46,152 nt of DNA, taken from NCBI RefSeq assembly GCF_018128545.1, contig NZ_JAGSND010000001.1, positions 1 through 46,152 of the forward strand, written 5' to 3'. This document shows positions 25,733-33,010 of the stretch, piece by piece (position 1 is the stretch's first letter; every line of letters starts with the position of its first letter). Origin of the DNA: Sinanaerobacter chloroacetimidivorans. GTDB lineage: Bacteria > Bacillota > Clostridia > Peptostreptococcales > Anaerovoracaceae. The notes under the pieces were generated by a model. That model did not search any database and was not told the origin of the DNA. It saw nothing but the letters and a program-made list of their open reading frames with translations. A program made the translations under genes and the position numbers.

Positions 25733-27274
25733 GTGAAGCGAAAAGAAAATAGAAACTTGACGGGCATATTTCGTATCGGTTTGGCCACCCTTGTTGTGAT
25801 TTTACAACTTTTATTTATCTATTTTATCATCAATATACTCAAAAACTATGCGGTATATTTTTATGCACTCATTCAAATTATAGCGGTAATAAACATCTTT
25901 ATTATGGTGAGCAAAAGTAAAAACACATCTTACATAATCGTATGGCTTATTATAATATTTATCCTTCCGGTTTTCGGTTATTTCCTATATCTCTTATGGG
26001 GTCGTTCCGATGTGTTCGGACGATGTATAAGAAATAATCGAATAAGAGCGGCTATCCAGCACGGTTCCATGTATTTATATAAGGACCCGGAAGTTTACGC
26101 CGAACTCGATCAAATCCATCCGTCAAGAAAAAGAATAGCAGGATATTTAGGCAGGAAAGGATTCCCTCTTTATAAAAATACAACGTGTGAGTATTTCTCG
26201 CTTGGCGAGTATCAATTTGAAGCAATGATAAAGGATATTGAAAACGCTGAAAGATACGTTTTCTTGGAATATTTTATTTTAGATAGTGGGGAGCTTTGGG
26301 ACAGGATTTCAGAAGTATTGATTCGCAAAGCCGAACAAGGAGTGGAAATACGGCTGATGTTCGATGACTTTGGGAGTATTGTTACAGCACCAGATAATCT
26401 GATTAAGGCTCTTAACAGTCACAATATTCAGGTGTTGCGTTTTAATCCAGTTCATCGGTATATTTCATCCTTTTGCTTCAATTGCCGTAATCACCAGAAA
26501 ATTACGGTCATAGACGGCTGCGTTGGGTATACAGGGGGAACGAATCTTGCTGATGAATATGCCAACATATACCCAAAGCACGGCCATTGGAAAGACACGG
26601 CAATCCGGCTTGAAGGCGACGCGGTTTGGGGTCTGACCTCAATATTTCTTCAGATGTGGGATGCTGAAAGTGGAGGAACTACAGATTACGAAGCTTACCG
26701 GTCTGTAGTGAACTACGAGGGTCAAGGCTTCTATCAACCATTTTCAGACGGGCCTTCAAATAATCCCGATAACCCTGCCGAGGTTATGTACCGCACGATG
26801 ATATATAATGCAAAGAAATATGTTTATATATCTACCCCCTATCTTGTCATTGACAACTCCATGAAGGAAGCGTTGTGTACATCCGCACAGGGAGGTACAG
26901 ATGTCAGGATTATTACTCCAAAGATATGGGATCATTGGTATGTGCATATGGTAACGCAATCGAATTATGGAGAGCTGCTGGAATCGGGTGTTAGAATCTA
27001 TGAATATACCCCGGGGTTCATCCATGCAAAGACTATCATAAGCGATGATGATCATGCCATTTGCGGAAGCATTAACATGGATTACCGGAGCTTTTATCTC
27101 CACTTTGAAAACGGTGTGTGGATTTGCGGATCGCCTGTACTCCAAGACATAAAAAATGACCTCCAGCAAACATTTGATGTTTGTGAAGAAATAAGTCTTG
27201 ATGAATGGCGTCGCCGTCCCTGGCACATAAAATGCGTTCAATCGTTCCTTAGATTGTTTGCTGTATTCTTTTGA
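25733..27274 (+). CDS. cls: Cardiolipin synthase (phospholipase D family)
   Basis: The enzyme joins two phosphatidylglycerol molecules into cardiolipin at the membrane. The 513-residue protein has two N-terminal membrane helices (about 10-32 and 40-65, then GYFLYLLWGR). Two PLD HKD motifs follow: NHQKITVIDG near residue 254 and HAKTIISDDDHAICGSINMD near 431. GTG 25733 after GAGAGGTGG is preferred to GTG 25724. It is 31 bases after the lspA-like gene and reads as the last gene of the metal cassette. Its link to metal resistance is positional only; membrane-lipid adjustment is a possible reason. Confidence 0.93.
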   Translation: MKRKENRNLTGIFRIGLATLVVILQLLFIYFIINILKNYAVYFYALIQIIAVINIFIMVSKSKNTSYIIVWLIIIFILPVFGYFLYLLWGRSDVFGRCIRNNRIRAAIQHGSMYLYKDPEVYAELDQIHPSRKRIAGYLGRKGFPLYKNTTCEYFSLGEYQFEAMIKDIENAERYVFLEYFILDSGELWDRISEVLIRKAEQGVEIRLMFDDFGSIVTAPDNLIKALNSHNIQVLRFNPVHRYISSFCFNCRNHQKITVIDGCVGYTGGTNLADEYANIYPKHGHWKDTAIRLEGDAVWGLTSIFLQMWDAESGGTTDYEAYRSVVNYEGQGFYQPFSDGPSNNPDNPAEVMYRTMIYNAKKYVYISTPYLVIDNSMKEALCTSAQGGTDVRIITPKIWDHWYVHMVTQSNYGELLESGVRIYEYTPGFIHAKTIISDDDHAICGSINMDYRSFYLHFENGVWICGSPVLQDIKNDLQQTFDVCEEISLDEWRRRPWHIKCVQSFLRLFAVFF

Positions 27275-27350
27275 GATTAATTTGTTATGAAGTCAAAAGA
27301 ATAGCACTCATGTTGTCCCTATCATCTTGGCAATTTCAACGGATCTATAA

Positions 27351-27542
27351 GACGTAGTTCATCCCAATTTGCCGGAAATCGAGGGAATGTATCTATCCAC
27401 GAAAATGACGGATATAAAAGGTAATTACCGTTATTTGACTGAATTGGAGTGCTTAAAAAAGAACAGAGAGCTGTTCTATCAGTATTGCTTTAAGGAACTG
27501 AAGCTATGTATATGGCAAAAGCAGAAGGAAGAAATAGAGTGA
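27351..27542 (+). pseudogene. Possible gene remnant, unidentified
   Basis: A frame of 63 codons (ATG at 27387, TGA at 27540-27542) has plausible protein composition (GMYLSTKMTDIKGNYRYLTE, then a charged helical tail) but no ribosome site, and a stop directly upstream. It is the only coding-like signal between cls and the riboswitch. I cannot name the family. Confidence 0.3.
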
Positions 27543-27615
27543 AGGTGTTATAAAATACCTGTTCAATGCATGAAGTTTAACGATGCATAGAGAAAGTCCA
27601 GTAAAAATAAAAATA

Positions 27616-27702
27616 AAGCCAAGGGCAAACCCATCAAAAGATGGGGACGCAAAGCCATAGGGTCTAAGGTGCTTTACTGCGCTATGATAGCCTGGCTGCC
27701 AA
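27616..27702 (+). promoter_or_regulatory. c-di-GMP-I (GEMM) riboswitch aptamer
   Basis: The conserved core is present in order: AGGGCAAACC, a P2 stem CCCATC/GATGGG closed by AAAA, GGACGCAAAGCC, GGGTCTAAGG, a variable P3 arm, then the closing GATAGCCTGGCTGCC. This is the class I cyclic-di-GMP aptamer. AGCCTG at 27689-27694 is repeated in the downstream hairpin arm (27714-27719), so the aptamer 3' strand and the hairpin could compete for CAGGCT (27735-27740). No clear gene follows within 400 bases. Confidence 0.9.
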
Positions 27703-27712
27703 AAACCATGCG

Positions 27713-27741
27713 GAGCCTGCCCTCATTCAAAGGGCAGGCTC
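27713..27741 (+). terminator. Hairpin after the riboswitch, possible expression platform
   Basis: GAGCCTGCCCT (27713-27723) is perfectly complementary to 27731-27741 with a 7-base loop. The following sequence is T-rich but interrupted, with the TTTTT tract starting 17 bases later, so it is a weak terminator or an alternative-pairing platform. Confidence 0.6.
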
Positions 27742-27782
27742 TATATCTGTCTGTCGGTTTTTGACGGATAAACAGGATATCG

Positions 27783-27822
27783 GGATACCGGCTTTCGCCA
27801 TGCTCCGGCGAGAGGGGTATCC
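27783..27822. repeat. Two-part stem-loop
   Basis: GGATACC (27783-27789) pairs with GGTATCC (27816-27822), and inside it TCGCC (27795-27799) pairs with GGCGA (27807-27811). GATATCGGGATA just here also occurs at the palindrome near position 86-97. No gene is seen between this and 27914. Confidence 0.55.
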
Positions 27823-27914
27823 TATGGGGTTTTATACTTATAAGAGGTGGCAATAGAGCAGACAGAGCTCGTACATATTACCCACCACCCAAACAATCTC
27901 ATATTGTAATTTTG

Positions 27915-27956
27915 AAAAAGTCAGCATTTCGCCATGGGCGCAGTGCTGACTTTTTT
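27915..27956. terminator. Strong bidirectional terminator
   Basis: AAAAAGTCAGCA (27915-27926) pairs with TGCTGACTTTTTT (27944-27956), and CGCC/GGCG (27930-27933, 27937-27940) extends the stem inside. It isolates the riboswitch region from the sigma-like gene downstream. Confidence 0.8.
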
Positions 27957-28114
27957 CTTTCGACAAAAAAATCTATACTCCGACCATATTTACCATATTC
28001 AGGGGAAATGTGGCATGTTTCTAATATAAGCAGGTCGTTTCCACGCTGCCGCTCCCCTCCGCTTCTGACATTTTGACTCACCATCAAAATTTCAGAAAAC
28101 GGAGGACAAGCCAT

Positions 28115-28534
28115 ATGGCAGAAAAGAAAGAGTATCAAATCAAAGTTCAGGGGCAGCTCGTCCCTGTCACCGAAGAAGTCTATTTAACATATTACCGCAT
28201 GAAACGCCGTGAACTACATCTGGAGGAAAAGGACGCAGCACATGGTGTGTTTTATTACAGTGCCTTGGATACGGAGGAAACCAATGGTGAGGATGCGATT
28301 TCAGATCTCTCTTCTCCCCGTGTGGAGGATATTGTCACGGACAAGCTGATAGCCGAAAAACTCCACTTGTGCCTTTCCCAGCTTGCCAAAGAGGAACAGG
28401 AACTGATTTTTACTCTGTTTTTTAAGAATAAAAGCGAGCATCAACTGGCAGCGGAAACTGGTATCCCGCGCATGACAATCCACGACCGAAAGGTTAAAAT
28501 TCTGCGTACTTTAAAAAAACTTATGGAAAAGTAA
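28115..28534 (+). CDS. Sigma-70-like regulator of the element
   Basis: The 139-residue protein has an N-terminal EYQIKVQGQLVPVTEEVY segment, common in sigma-like proteins of conjugative elements. Its C-terminal sigma region-4 HTH (about residues 85-136) reads LAKEEQELIFTLFF then SEHQLAAETGIPRMTIHDRK. It probably directs or modulates transcription of element genes such as the integration module. GGAGGAC precedes ATG 28115; the frame is open to 28073 but without a ribosome site. A strong terminator follows. Confidence 0.85.
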   Translation: MAEKKEYQIKVQGQLVPVTEEVYLTYYRMKRRELHLEEKDAAHGVFYYSALDTEETNGEDAISDLSSPRVEDIVTDKLIAEKLHLCLSQLAKEEQELIFTLFFKNKSEHQLAAETGIPRMTIHDRKVKILRTLKKLMEK

Positions 28535-28548
28535 AAATTTTTCCGTCC

Positions 28549-28588
28549 AACCCCCTCACGAAACCGGATTAGTAGTGAGGGGGTTTTT
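28549..28588 (+). terminator. Intrinsic terminator after the sigma-like gene
   Basis: AACCCCCTCAC (28549-28559) pairs with GTGAGGGGGTT (28575-28585), followed by Ts. Confidence 0.88.
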
Positions 28589-28619
28589 CTCATTCCCTCC
28601 ATGGTTCCTTGAAAACTTA

Positions 28620-29035
28620 ATATCCGATGACCTGAACACGTTAGCTGACGGACCCCGAAAGGGTAAAGCGACCTCGGAGGATGCGCCAAGACCACCTGTA
28701 GGCAGGCAGCAAGAAAAGTGAAATCACTCATTTTTCTGTTCGCTCGTTTCTTCCTGCTCCTATCAAAGACGGCCAAATAAGGTGCAAAGCGGTACCCATC
28801 CGACCGGAAAACAGGCTGTGGCGGCCTGTCTCGCAATGATCCCGTCAGCCTATAATGATACTTTTGCTCCGTCATAGCCCCCCGCGACCGGGGGATCACG
28901 CAATGAGAGCAACCGGCAGAGATCCTGGCGGGGGTGAAATTCCCATGATGCGGCGAAGCCAGCCGCAGTTCAGGCCATCGCCTTTGTTGTGCAAGACTCA
29001 TACGCTTTGCACAGTGCGCTTGGGGAGTAGTGTCG
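28620..29035 (+). ncRNA. Candidate large structured RNA
   Basis: These 416 bases hold no supportable gene but many local stems: CCC-GAAA-GGG (GNRA-type tetraloop, near 28656-28667); GCAG-c-AAGAAA (28706-28716) with TTTCTT-c-CTGC (28747-28757), enclosing AGTGA/TCACT; CAGGC...GCCTG near 28812-28828; CCCCC...GGGGG near 28879-28897; and GGC-GAA-GCC near 28953. Purine-rich linkers such as GGGTAAAGC and GGTGAAATTCCC join them. Such density of short stems with GNRA-like loops is typical of large ncRNAs. A transfer or replication origin is the alternative. The strand is assumed from neighbouring genes. Confidence 0.45.
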
Positions 29036-29082
29036 AATTAAGCGCCTTGATTATAAAAAAAGACTTAATGTCAGAAGCGATG

Positions 29083-29115
29083 GGGATCGCTCTGCTTATA
29101 CAGCAGGGCGATCCC
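29083..29115 (+). promoter_or_regulatory. Hairpin in the mazF leader
   Basis: GGGATCGC (29083-29090) pairs with GCGATCCC (29108-29115), extended by CTGC (29092-29095) with GCAG (29103-29106) around a 7-base loop. It is about 55 bases before the toxin start, without a T-run, and may control toxin expression. Confidence 0.65.
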
Positions 29116-29170
29116 TATATTTGTGCCATTAAGAAAAAACAGAGAATCTCGAATCAAGGAGGTGTAAAGT

Positions 29171-29539
29171 TTGAACACGATGAAGCAAGGCATCAGCCGC
29201 GGCGATATTTACTACGCCGATTTAAACCCCGTTATGGGCTGTGAACAAGGGGGCATCCGTCCTGTACTTATCCTGCAAAATGACATAGGCAACCACTACA
29301 GCCCCACCACCATCGTCTGCGCCATCACCGGCAAGCCGAAAAAGCCCTTACCCACCCATACGGCTATTGCCGGGGCGGGCAGATTGTCCAGAGAGTCCTT
29401 TGCACTTCTGGAGCAGATACGCACCATTGACCGGACTCGACTTCGGGGCTGGATCGGCAAACTGGATGAACAGGAGATGGAAGAAATCAACCAGGCACTT
29501 TCTATCAGCATCGGACTTAGTCCGGCGCTTTTTTTATGA
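29171..29539 (+). CDS. MazF/PemK-family endoribonuclease toxin
   Basis: MazF/PemK toxins cleave mRNA at short sequences. The 122-residue protein has the family opening RGDIYYADLNPVMGCEQGG, the RPVLILQND strand, the PTTIVCAIT core and LLEQIRTIDRTRL near residue 80, with the catalytic Arg in the first loop region. TTG 29171 sits seven bases after AGGAGG; ATG 29180 is 16 away, so TTG is preferred. No antitoxin frame is visible immediately upstream or downstream. The unexplained leader and hairpin upstream may restrain it. Confidence 0.9.
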   Translation: MNTMKQGISRGDIYYADLNPVMGCEQGGIRPVLILQNDIGNHYSPTTIVCAITGKPKKPLPTHTAIAGAGRLSRESFALLEQIRTIDRTRLRGWIGKLDEQEMEEINQALSISIGLSPALFL

Positions 29540-29553
29540 AGGGGGGAATTTTT

Positions 29554-29772
29554 ATGAGCAACAAAACAATCATGTTTGAAAAATACCCCGATGTAGTCGA
29601 GGTAAATCAATTACGAGAAATGCTCGGAGGCATCAGCCGGAAACTGGCTTATAAATTGCTTTCGGAAAAAGAGATACATAGTGTTCGCATTGGACGGACC
29701 TATAAGATTCCCAAAGCATGCGTTATTGAATATTTACTGAGTGAAGAAATGTGCCATATCAAGATTGGTTGA
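29554..29772 (+). CDS. xis: Excisionase (Xis), winged-HTH type
   Basis: This 72-residue protein has a MerR/excisionase-like HTH: VVEVNQLREMLGGISRKLAYKLL, then IHSVRIGRTYKIPKACVIEYL. It steers the integrase towards excision. ATG 29554 follows GGGGGG. It lies 14 bases after the toxin gene and 148 bases before int, the usual xis-int order. Confidence 0.88.
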   Translation: MSNKTIMFEKYPDVVEVNQLREMLGGISRKLAYKLLSEKEIHSVRIGRTYKIPKACVIEYLLSEEMCHIKIG

Positions 29773-29920
29773 TATGGTTTTTTGCTTATTATTGGCCCAA
29801 GACCGTAGAAAAATCCGTTGGGTTGCTTCCGCGTAAAACAGTAGCTATCCCATGCCTTCTGTGGTATTGTGATGTTGTCAATGGTAGGCAAATACGCTGT
29901 TATTTCAAAGGAGGATAACC

Positions 29921-31132
29921 ATGATAACAGGCTGCCTACAAGAAAAAAACAATACTTTTTATGCTGTCCTTTATATCAAAGTAGACGGAAAAAGAAAAAC
30001 CAAATGGATTCCCACCGGACTGCCGGTAGCGGGAACCAGCGACAGAAAAGCTAAAAAAGCCTTTGACCAAATTCGGTTGGAATACGAACAGGAGCAGGAA
30101 GAAAAGGAGCGTCGGGAGGCCGAGGAACGGGCCAGAGAGCTGATCGAGGGCAAACGTAATCCCCATGCGGAGGTGCTGTTTACCGACTACCTTCAAAAAT
30201 GGCTGATACAAGCAAAGCCCACGATAGCCAAAACAACATTCAAAGGCTATCAAACCATGCTGGATGGGCGAATCAGCCGGTACTTTACTGAACTGGACAT
30301 CACCTTGGCGGAGGTTACTCCACAGCATATTCAGGACTTTCATCAATCAATTTTTGATGAGGGTCACACACCGAATACGGTCATCCATTATCACGCAGTC
30401 CTCCGCAGAGCATTGCAGAATGCGGTGAAAAAGGAGATCATCGGCAGTAACCCCGCTGACAGGGTAGACAGGCCAAAGAAGAATGTATACCATGCTCAGT
30501 TTTATTCCGCAGAGGAAATGATGGCGCTGTTTGATGCGATATCAGATGATCCCTTGGAGATTTGTGTGAAGCTGGCAGCTTACTATGGCTTACGCCGAAG
30601 TGAAGTCCTGGGATTAAAGTGGGATGCGATCAACCTCGAACAAAAAACCATCTCCATCAAGCACAAGGTGATTGAGGACACGGTAGATGGCAAATCCATA
30701 GCGGTCGGGGAAGATGTACTGAAAACCAAGTCCAGCTTCCGCACCCTTCCGTTACTGCCATCGGTGGAAAAGCTACTGCTTGCAGAAAAGGAAAAGCAAG
30801 AAATGTATCGAAAGCTGTTCAAGCGCTCTTACTGCCGGGATTACCTCGACTACATCTGCCTCGACCAAACAGGGAAGCTCATGCGCCCTAATTATGTGAC
30901 GGATCACTTTAGCTGGGTGCTTGAAAAAGCCGACCTCAAAAAAATCCGGTTTCACGATTTAAGACATTCCTGCGCCAGCCTACTGCTTGCAAATGGGATA
31001 TCAATGAAGCAAATCCAGATATGGCTGGGGCACAGCACATTTTCGACCACAGCGGACATTTACTCTCATCTGGACTTCCACGCACAGATCGAATCTGGCT
31101 TGGTTATGGATGGGATGTTTGAAAGAAACTAA
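29921..31132 (+). CDS. int: Tyrosine-recombinase integrase
   Basis: The 403-residue integrase catalyses integration and excision of the element. The N-terminal arm-binding domain (about 1-55) is followed by a charged linker coil (about 50-80), a SAM-like core-binding domain (about 88-170) and the catalytic domain. Catalytic residues are Arg in YYGLRRSEV (about 225), His 345 and Arg 348 in HDLRHSC, His 371 in LGHSTF, and the nucleophile Tyr 381 in DIYSHL. AAAGGAGG precedes the ATG. It is the last element gene before the tRNA-Ser attachment region. Confidence 0.95.
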   Translation: MITGCLQEKNNTFYAVLYIKVDGKRKTKWIPTGLPVAGTSDRKAKKAFDQIRLEYEQEQEEKERREAEERARELIEGKRNPHAEVLFTDYLQKWLIQAKPTIAKTTFKGYQTMLDGRISRYFTELDITLAEVTPQHIQDFHQSIFDEGHTPNTVIHYHAVLRRALQNAVKKEIIGSNPADRVDRPKKNVYHAQFYSAEEMMALFDAISDDPLEICVKLAAYYGLRRSEVLGLKWDAINLEQKTISIKHKVIEDTVDGKSIAVGEDVLKTKSSFRTLPLLPSVEKLLLAEKEKQEMYRKLFKRSYCRDYLDYICLDQTGKLMRPNYVTDHFSWVLEKADLKKIRFHDLRHSCASLLLANGISMKQIQIWLGHSTFSTTADIYSHLDFHAQIESGLVMDGMFERN

Positions 31133-31246
31133 GTGGCAGAACCTACTGGACTTGCAGCGGTCAACTGATTTTCTACGGACTGCTTTATGGGAATACGGAA
31201 AAGCCTTATAGAGTGAGGACTCAGGCATATCCGTTTTCTACACAAA

Positions 31247-31272
31247 CAAAAAAACGCCCTCAAAAGAGAGCG
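31247..31272 (-). terminator. Intrinsic terminator facing from the tRNA side
   Basis: On the minus strand CGCTCTC, a TTTT loop and GAGGGCG form a stem (one T-G wobble) followed by TTTTTTT. On the plus strand it would lie just after int. Confidence 0.7.
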
Positions 31273-31282
31273 TAGAAAAGGT

Positions 31283-31327
31283 AAAAAAATGGAGGGCCTG
31301 TTGCGGACATTGACCGCAAACAGGCCC
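31283..31327 (-). terminator. Terminator directly after tRNA-Ser
   Basis: Plus-strand GGGCCTGTTGCGG (31294-31306) and CCGCAAACAGGCCC (31314-31327) pair with one bulged A. On the minus strand the stem begins two bases after the tRNA CCA and is followed by a seven-T run. Confidence 0.75.
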
Positions 31328-31328
31328 C

Positions 31329-31417
31329 TGGCGGAGGCGGTGAGATTCGAACTCACGTGCCCGTGAGGACAACCTGATTTCGAGTCAGGCTCGTTATGAC
31401 CACTTCGATACGCCTCC
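31329..31417 (-). tRNA. tRNA-Ser(CGA), complete, CCA encoded
   Basis: On the minus strand the acceptor GGAGGCG (from 31417) pairs with CGCCTCC. The anticodon stem CCTGA/TCAGG encloses the loop CTCGAAA with anticodon CGA (31380-31382). A long class II variable arm and the T-loop GTTCGAATC follow, then G and CCA at 31331-31329. The 89 bases fit tRNA-Ser reading UCG. It stands between the integrase and a half tRNA-Ser at 31567-31608. Confidence 0.95.
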
Positions 31418-31444
31418 ATATTTATTTTAATACACCAAGCCCCG

Positions 31445-31483
31445 CGTAGAAGTCAAGGCAAAGTGTAGAAAAACCGTAGAAAT
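31445..31483. repeat. GTAGAA direct repeats, possible integrase arm sites
   Basis: CGTAGAA occurs at 31445, TGTAGAAAAA at 31464 and CGTAGAAAT at 31475. Further copies are at 31271 (CGTAGAAAAG) and 29804 (CGTAGAAAAAT). Clustering on both sides of the complete tRNA gene suggests arm-type Int sites of the element. Confidence 0.45.
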
Positions 31484-31566
31484 CGCTAAAACACTAAATT
31501 TTCAAAATCCCGCAAACCCACGGAAACTCAAGGGTTTCCGGCATTATCAAGGCAACTGACCGAGTG

Positions 31567-31608
31567 GATTTCGAGTCAGCCCCGTTATGACCACTTCGAT
31601 ACTTCTCC
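31567..31608 (-). pseudogene. 5' half of a tRNA-Ser, probable att junction
   Basis: On the minus strand, from 31608, the sequence matches the 5' half of the neighbouring tRNA-Ser (GGAGAAG-TATCGAAGTGGTC, D-arm, then GACTCGAAAT). It diverges right after the anticodon loop. The acceptor bases GGAGAAG differ from GGAGGCG of the complete gene, so it is a different tRNA gene cut at the anticodon. GATTTCGAGTCAG is common to both and is the likely crossover core. Confidence 0.75.
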
Positions 31609-31695
31609 ATATTATATTTGTCTTTTACGAACAAAGTTGATTATAGCATATTGGAAAGCACATCTGCAAGCCTTGTTTTTCGTTATATTTTCATC

Positions 31696-32979
31696 TTATC
31701 GGTTGGAAACTGTCTTTTTTTCAGTGAAACCAAATATAACAGCCAGAAGAACCCAAAAAATAATCATATCGGTAACTACAGTGCAATTAAGCATATTTTT
31801 AATCAGATAGGTAATCAAACCCAGTAAAAGTGGAACAATCTGAGAATTTTCTTTTATTTTTCGTATTCCCTTGACCAAAATAACGATTACAATCGCCCAA
31901 TAAGTGATCAAAGAGAAAATTCCGGTGGTAATAAGAATCAAAAGACTCTCATTATGGGGAGATGCAATTTGAACACCATTTTGATTAAATCCAAAAGTGT
32001 CGTATACCTGAAAAAAGGTGGCGGGTCCGCTGCCAAATAACCAATATTCTTTAATCAACGGGATGGAATTTATCCAAATTTCCATTCTTTTCGATCCTAA
32101 ATCAGGGTTCACTTCACCTTGCGCTATCATTCCTGCCTCAGAATAAATCGTTGACATTCTGTCCATCAAATAACTGCCGGAGGCGTAATCCATGATGATA
32201 AAAATCAGGGAGCAGGTAAGCGCCAATGTAAAATACCTTTTTACATAATTTTTATTTTTTAGCACAAAAGGCAGAGAAACAAGATATACGATAGAGATAG
32301 AAAGTAATCCGCCTCTTGAGCTTGCAGCCATAACTCCGGCGAAAATGAGTATGGAAGAAATAAAAGTAAGGAGTTTGTCGGAGCGTTTTTGTTCTTCCAT
32401 AATGAAATAGAAGGATAATATCACAAATGCCACAATGAAACAGGTGGCTACCTGGTTCTGATTTCCGATAGTTGCAAAAACCTGACCTTCATAATTTTTC
32501 ATAAGATCACTGTAAAATGGGGTGAGGGGATCCAGTCTGAAATACTGCAGAATCGAGTAGATTGAAATGATTATGTAAGTAATTGCAACATACTTTAGAT
32601 AGGCTAGCCGAAATTCAAACAAACCGGCAACGAGCAGAAAGGTACCGATGCTCAGTATAAGCTGAAAGAGTCCGTTGTAAAGGGGGAGGCCCGTAATACT
32701 TGACATTTTATCTACTGAAAGCAAGGTTGAAATGGTCCAAAGAGCCATGTAAATTCCAAGCATCAGATTGATTCTTGAAGAAAATATCCAATGAATCTCC
32801 TCTTTTGTTCGGATCCGTTCTCTCAGTAGAAATAAAACTGTAATCAGAAAAGAAGCGGTCCATAAGGCAAACTTAGGCTGCCTGAAGACATCTGCTTCGC
32901 TGAAAGGAAGATAGAATAAAGGAACGATACAAATGATAATAAAAACATAATAATTTACGAGTTTACCGGAAACATTCAT
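31696..32979 (-). CDS. O-antigen ligase/polymerase-like membrane protein
   Basis: The 427-residue protein has about ten to twelve hydrophobic segments and a large extracytoplasmic loop (about 255-330, with FGSGPATFFQ and SPHNESLLILITTG). This layout is typical of the O-antigen ligase/Wzy-C superfamily, which joins polysaccharide or glycan chains to lipid or protein acceptors. The conserved SSRGGLLS motif lies near residue 215. A Gram-positive host suggests cell-surface polysaccharide or teichoic-acid-like glycan work; the substrate is unknown. It follows the lipid kinase gene by 31 bases on the same strand and is probably co-transcribed. Confidence 0.85.
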   Translation of the reverse strand: MNVSGKLVNYYVFIIICIVPLFYLPFSEADVFRQPKFALWTASFLITVLFLLRERIRTKEEIHWIFSSRINLMLGIYMALWTISTLLSVDKMSSITGLPLYNGLFQLILSIGTFLLVAGLFEFRLAYLKYVAITYIIISIYSILQYFRLDPLTPFYSDLMKNYEGQVFATIGNQNQVATCFIVAFVILSFYFIMEEQKRSDKLLTFISSILIFAGVMAASSRGGLLSISIVYLVSLPFVLKNKNYVKRYFTLALTCSLIFIIMDYASGSYLMDRMSTIYSEAGMIAQGEVNPDLGSKRMEIWINSIPLIKEYWLFGSGPATFFQVYDTFGFNQNGVQIASPHNESLLILITTGIFSLITYWAIVIVILVKGIRKIKENSQIVPLLLGLITYLIKNMLNCTVVTDMIIFWVLLAVIFGFTEKKTVSNR

Positions 32980-33010
32980 AGAGTTCTAAACCTAACCTTT
33001 CCGAAGTTGT

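Noticed and set aside
27616..27702. Alternative reading of the riboswitch as a pseudoknotted or group II intron fragment
   Set aside because: The order of conserved blocks matches the c-di-GMP-I aptamer closely, and no intron domain V or reverse transcriptase is present.
27899..28138. 79-codon minus-strand frame
   Set aside because: It crosses the bidirectional terminator and overlaps the ribosome site of the sigma-like gene.
28441..29001. 186-codon minus-strand frame across the candidate structured RNA
   Set aside because: It begins in the RNA-like region and ends antisense to the sigma-like gene, crossing a strong terminator; the composition is not protein-like.
31129..31419. 96-codon minus-strand frame over the tRNA
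   Set aside because: It reads through the complete tRNA-Ser gene and two terminators.
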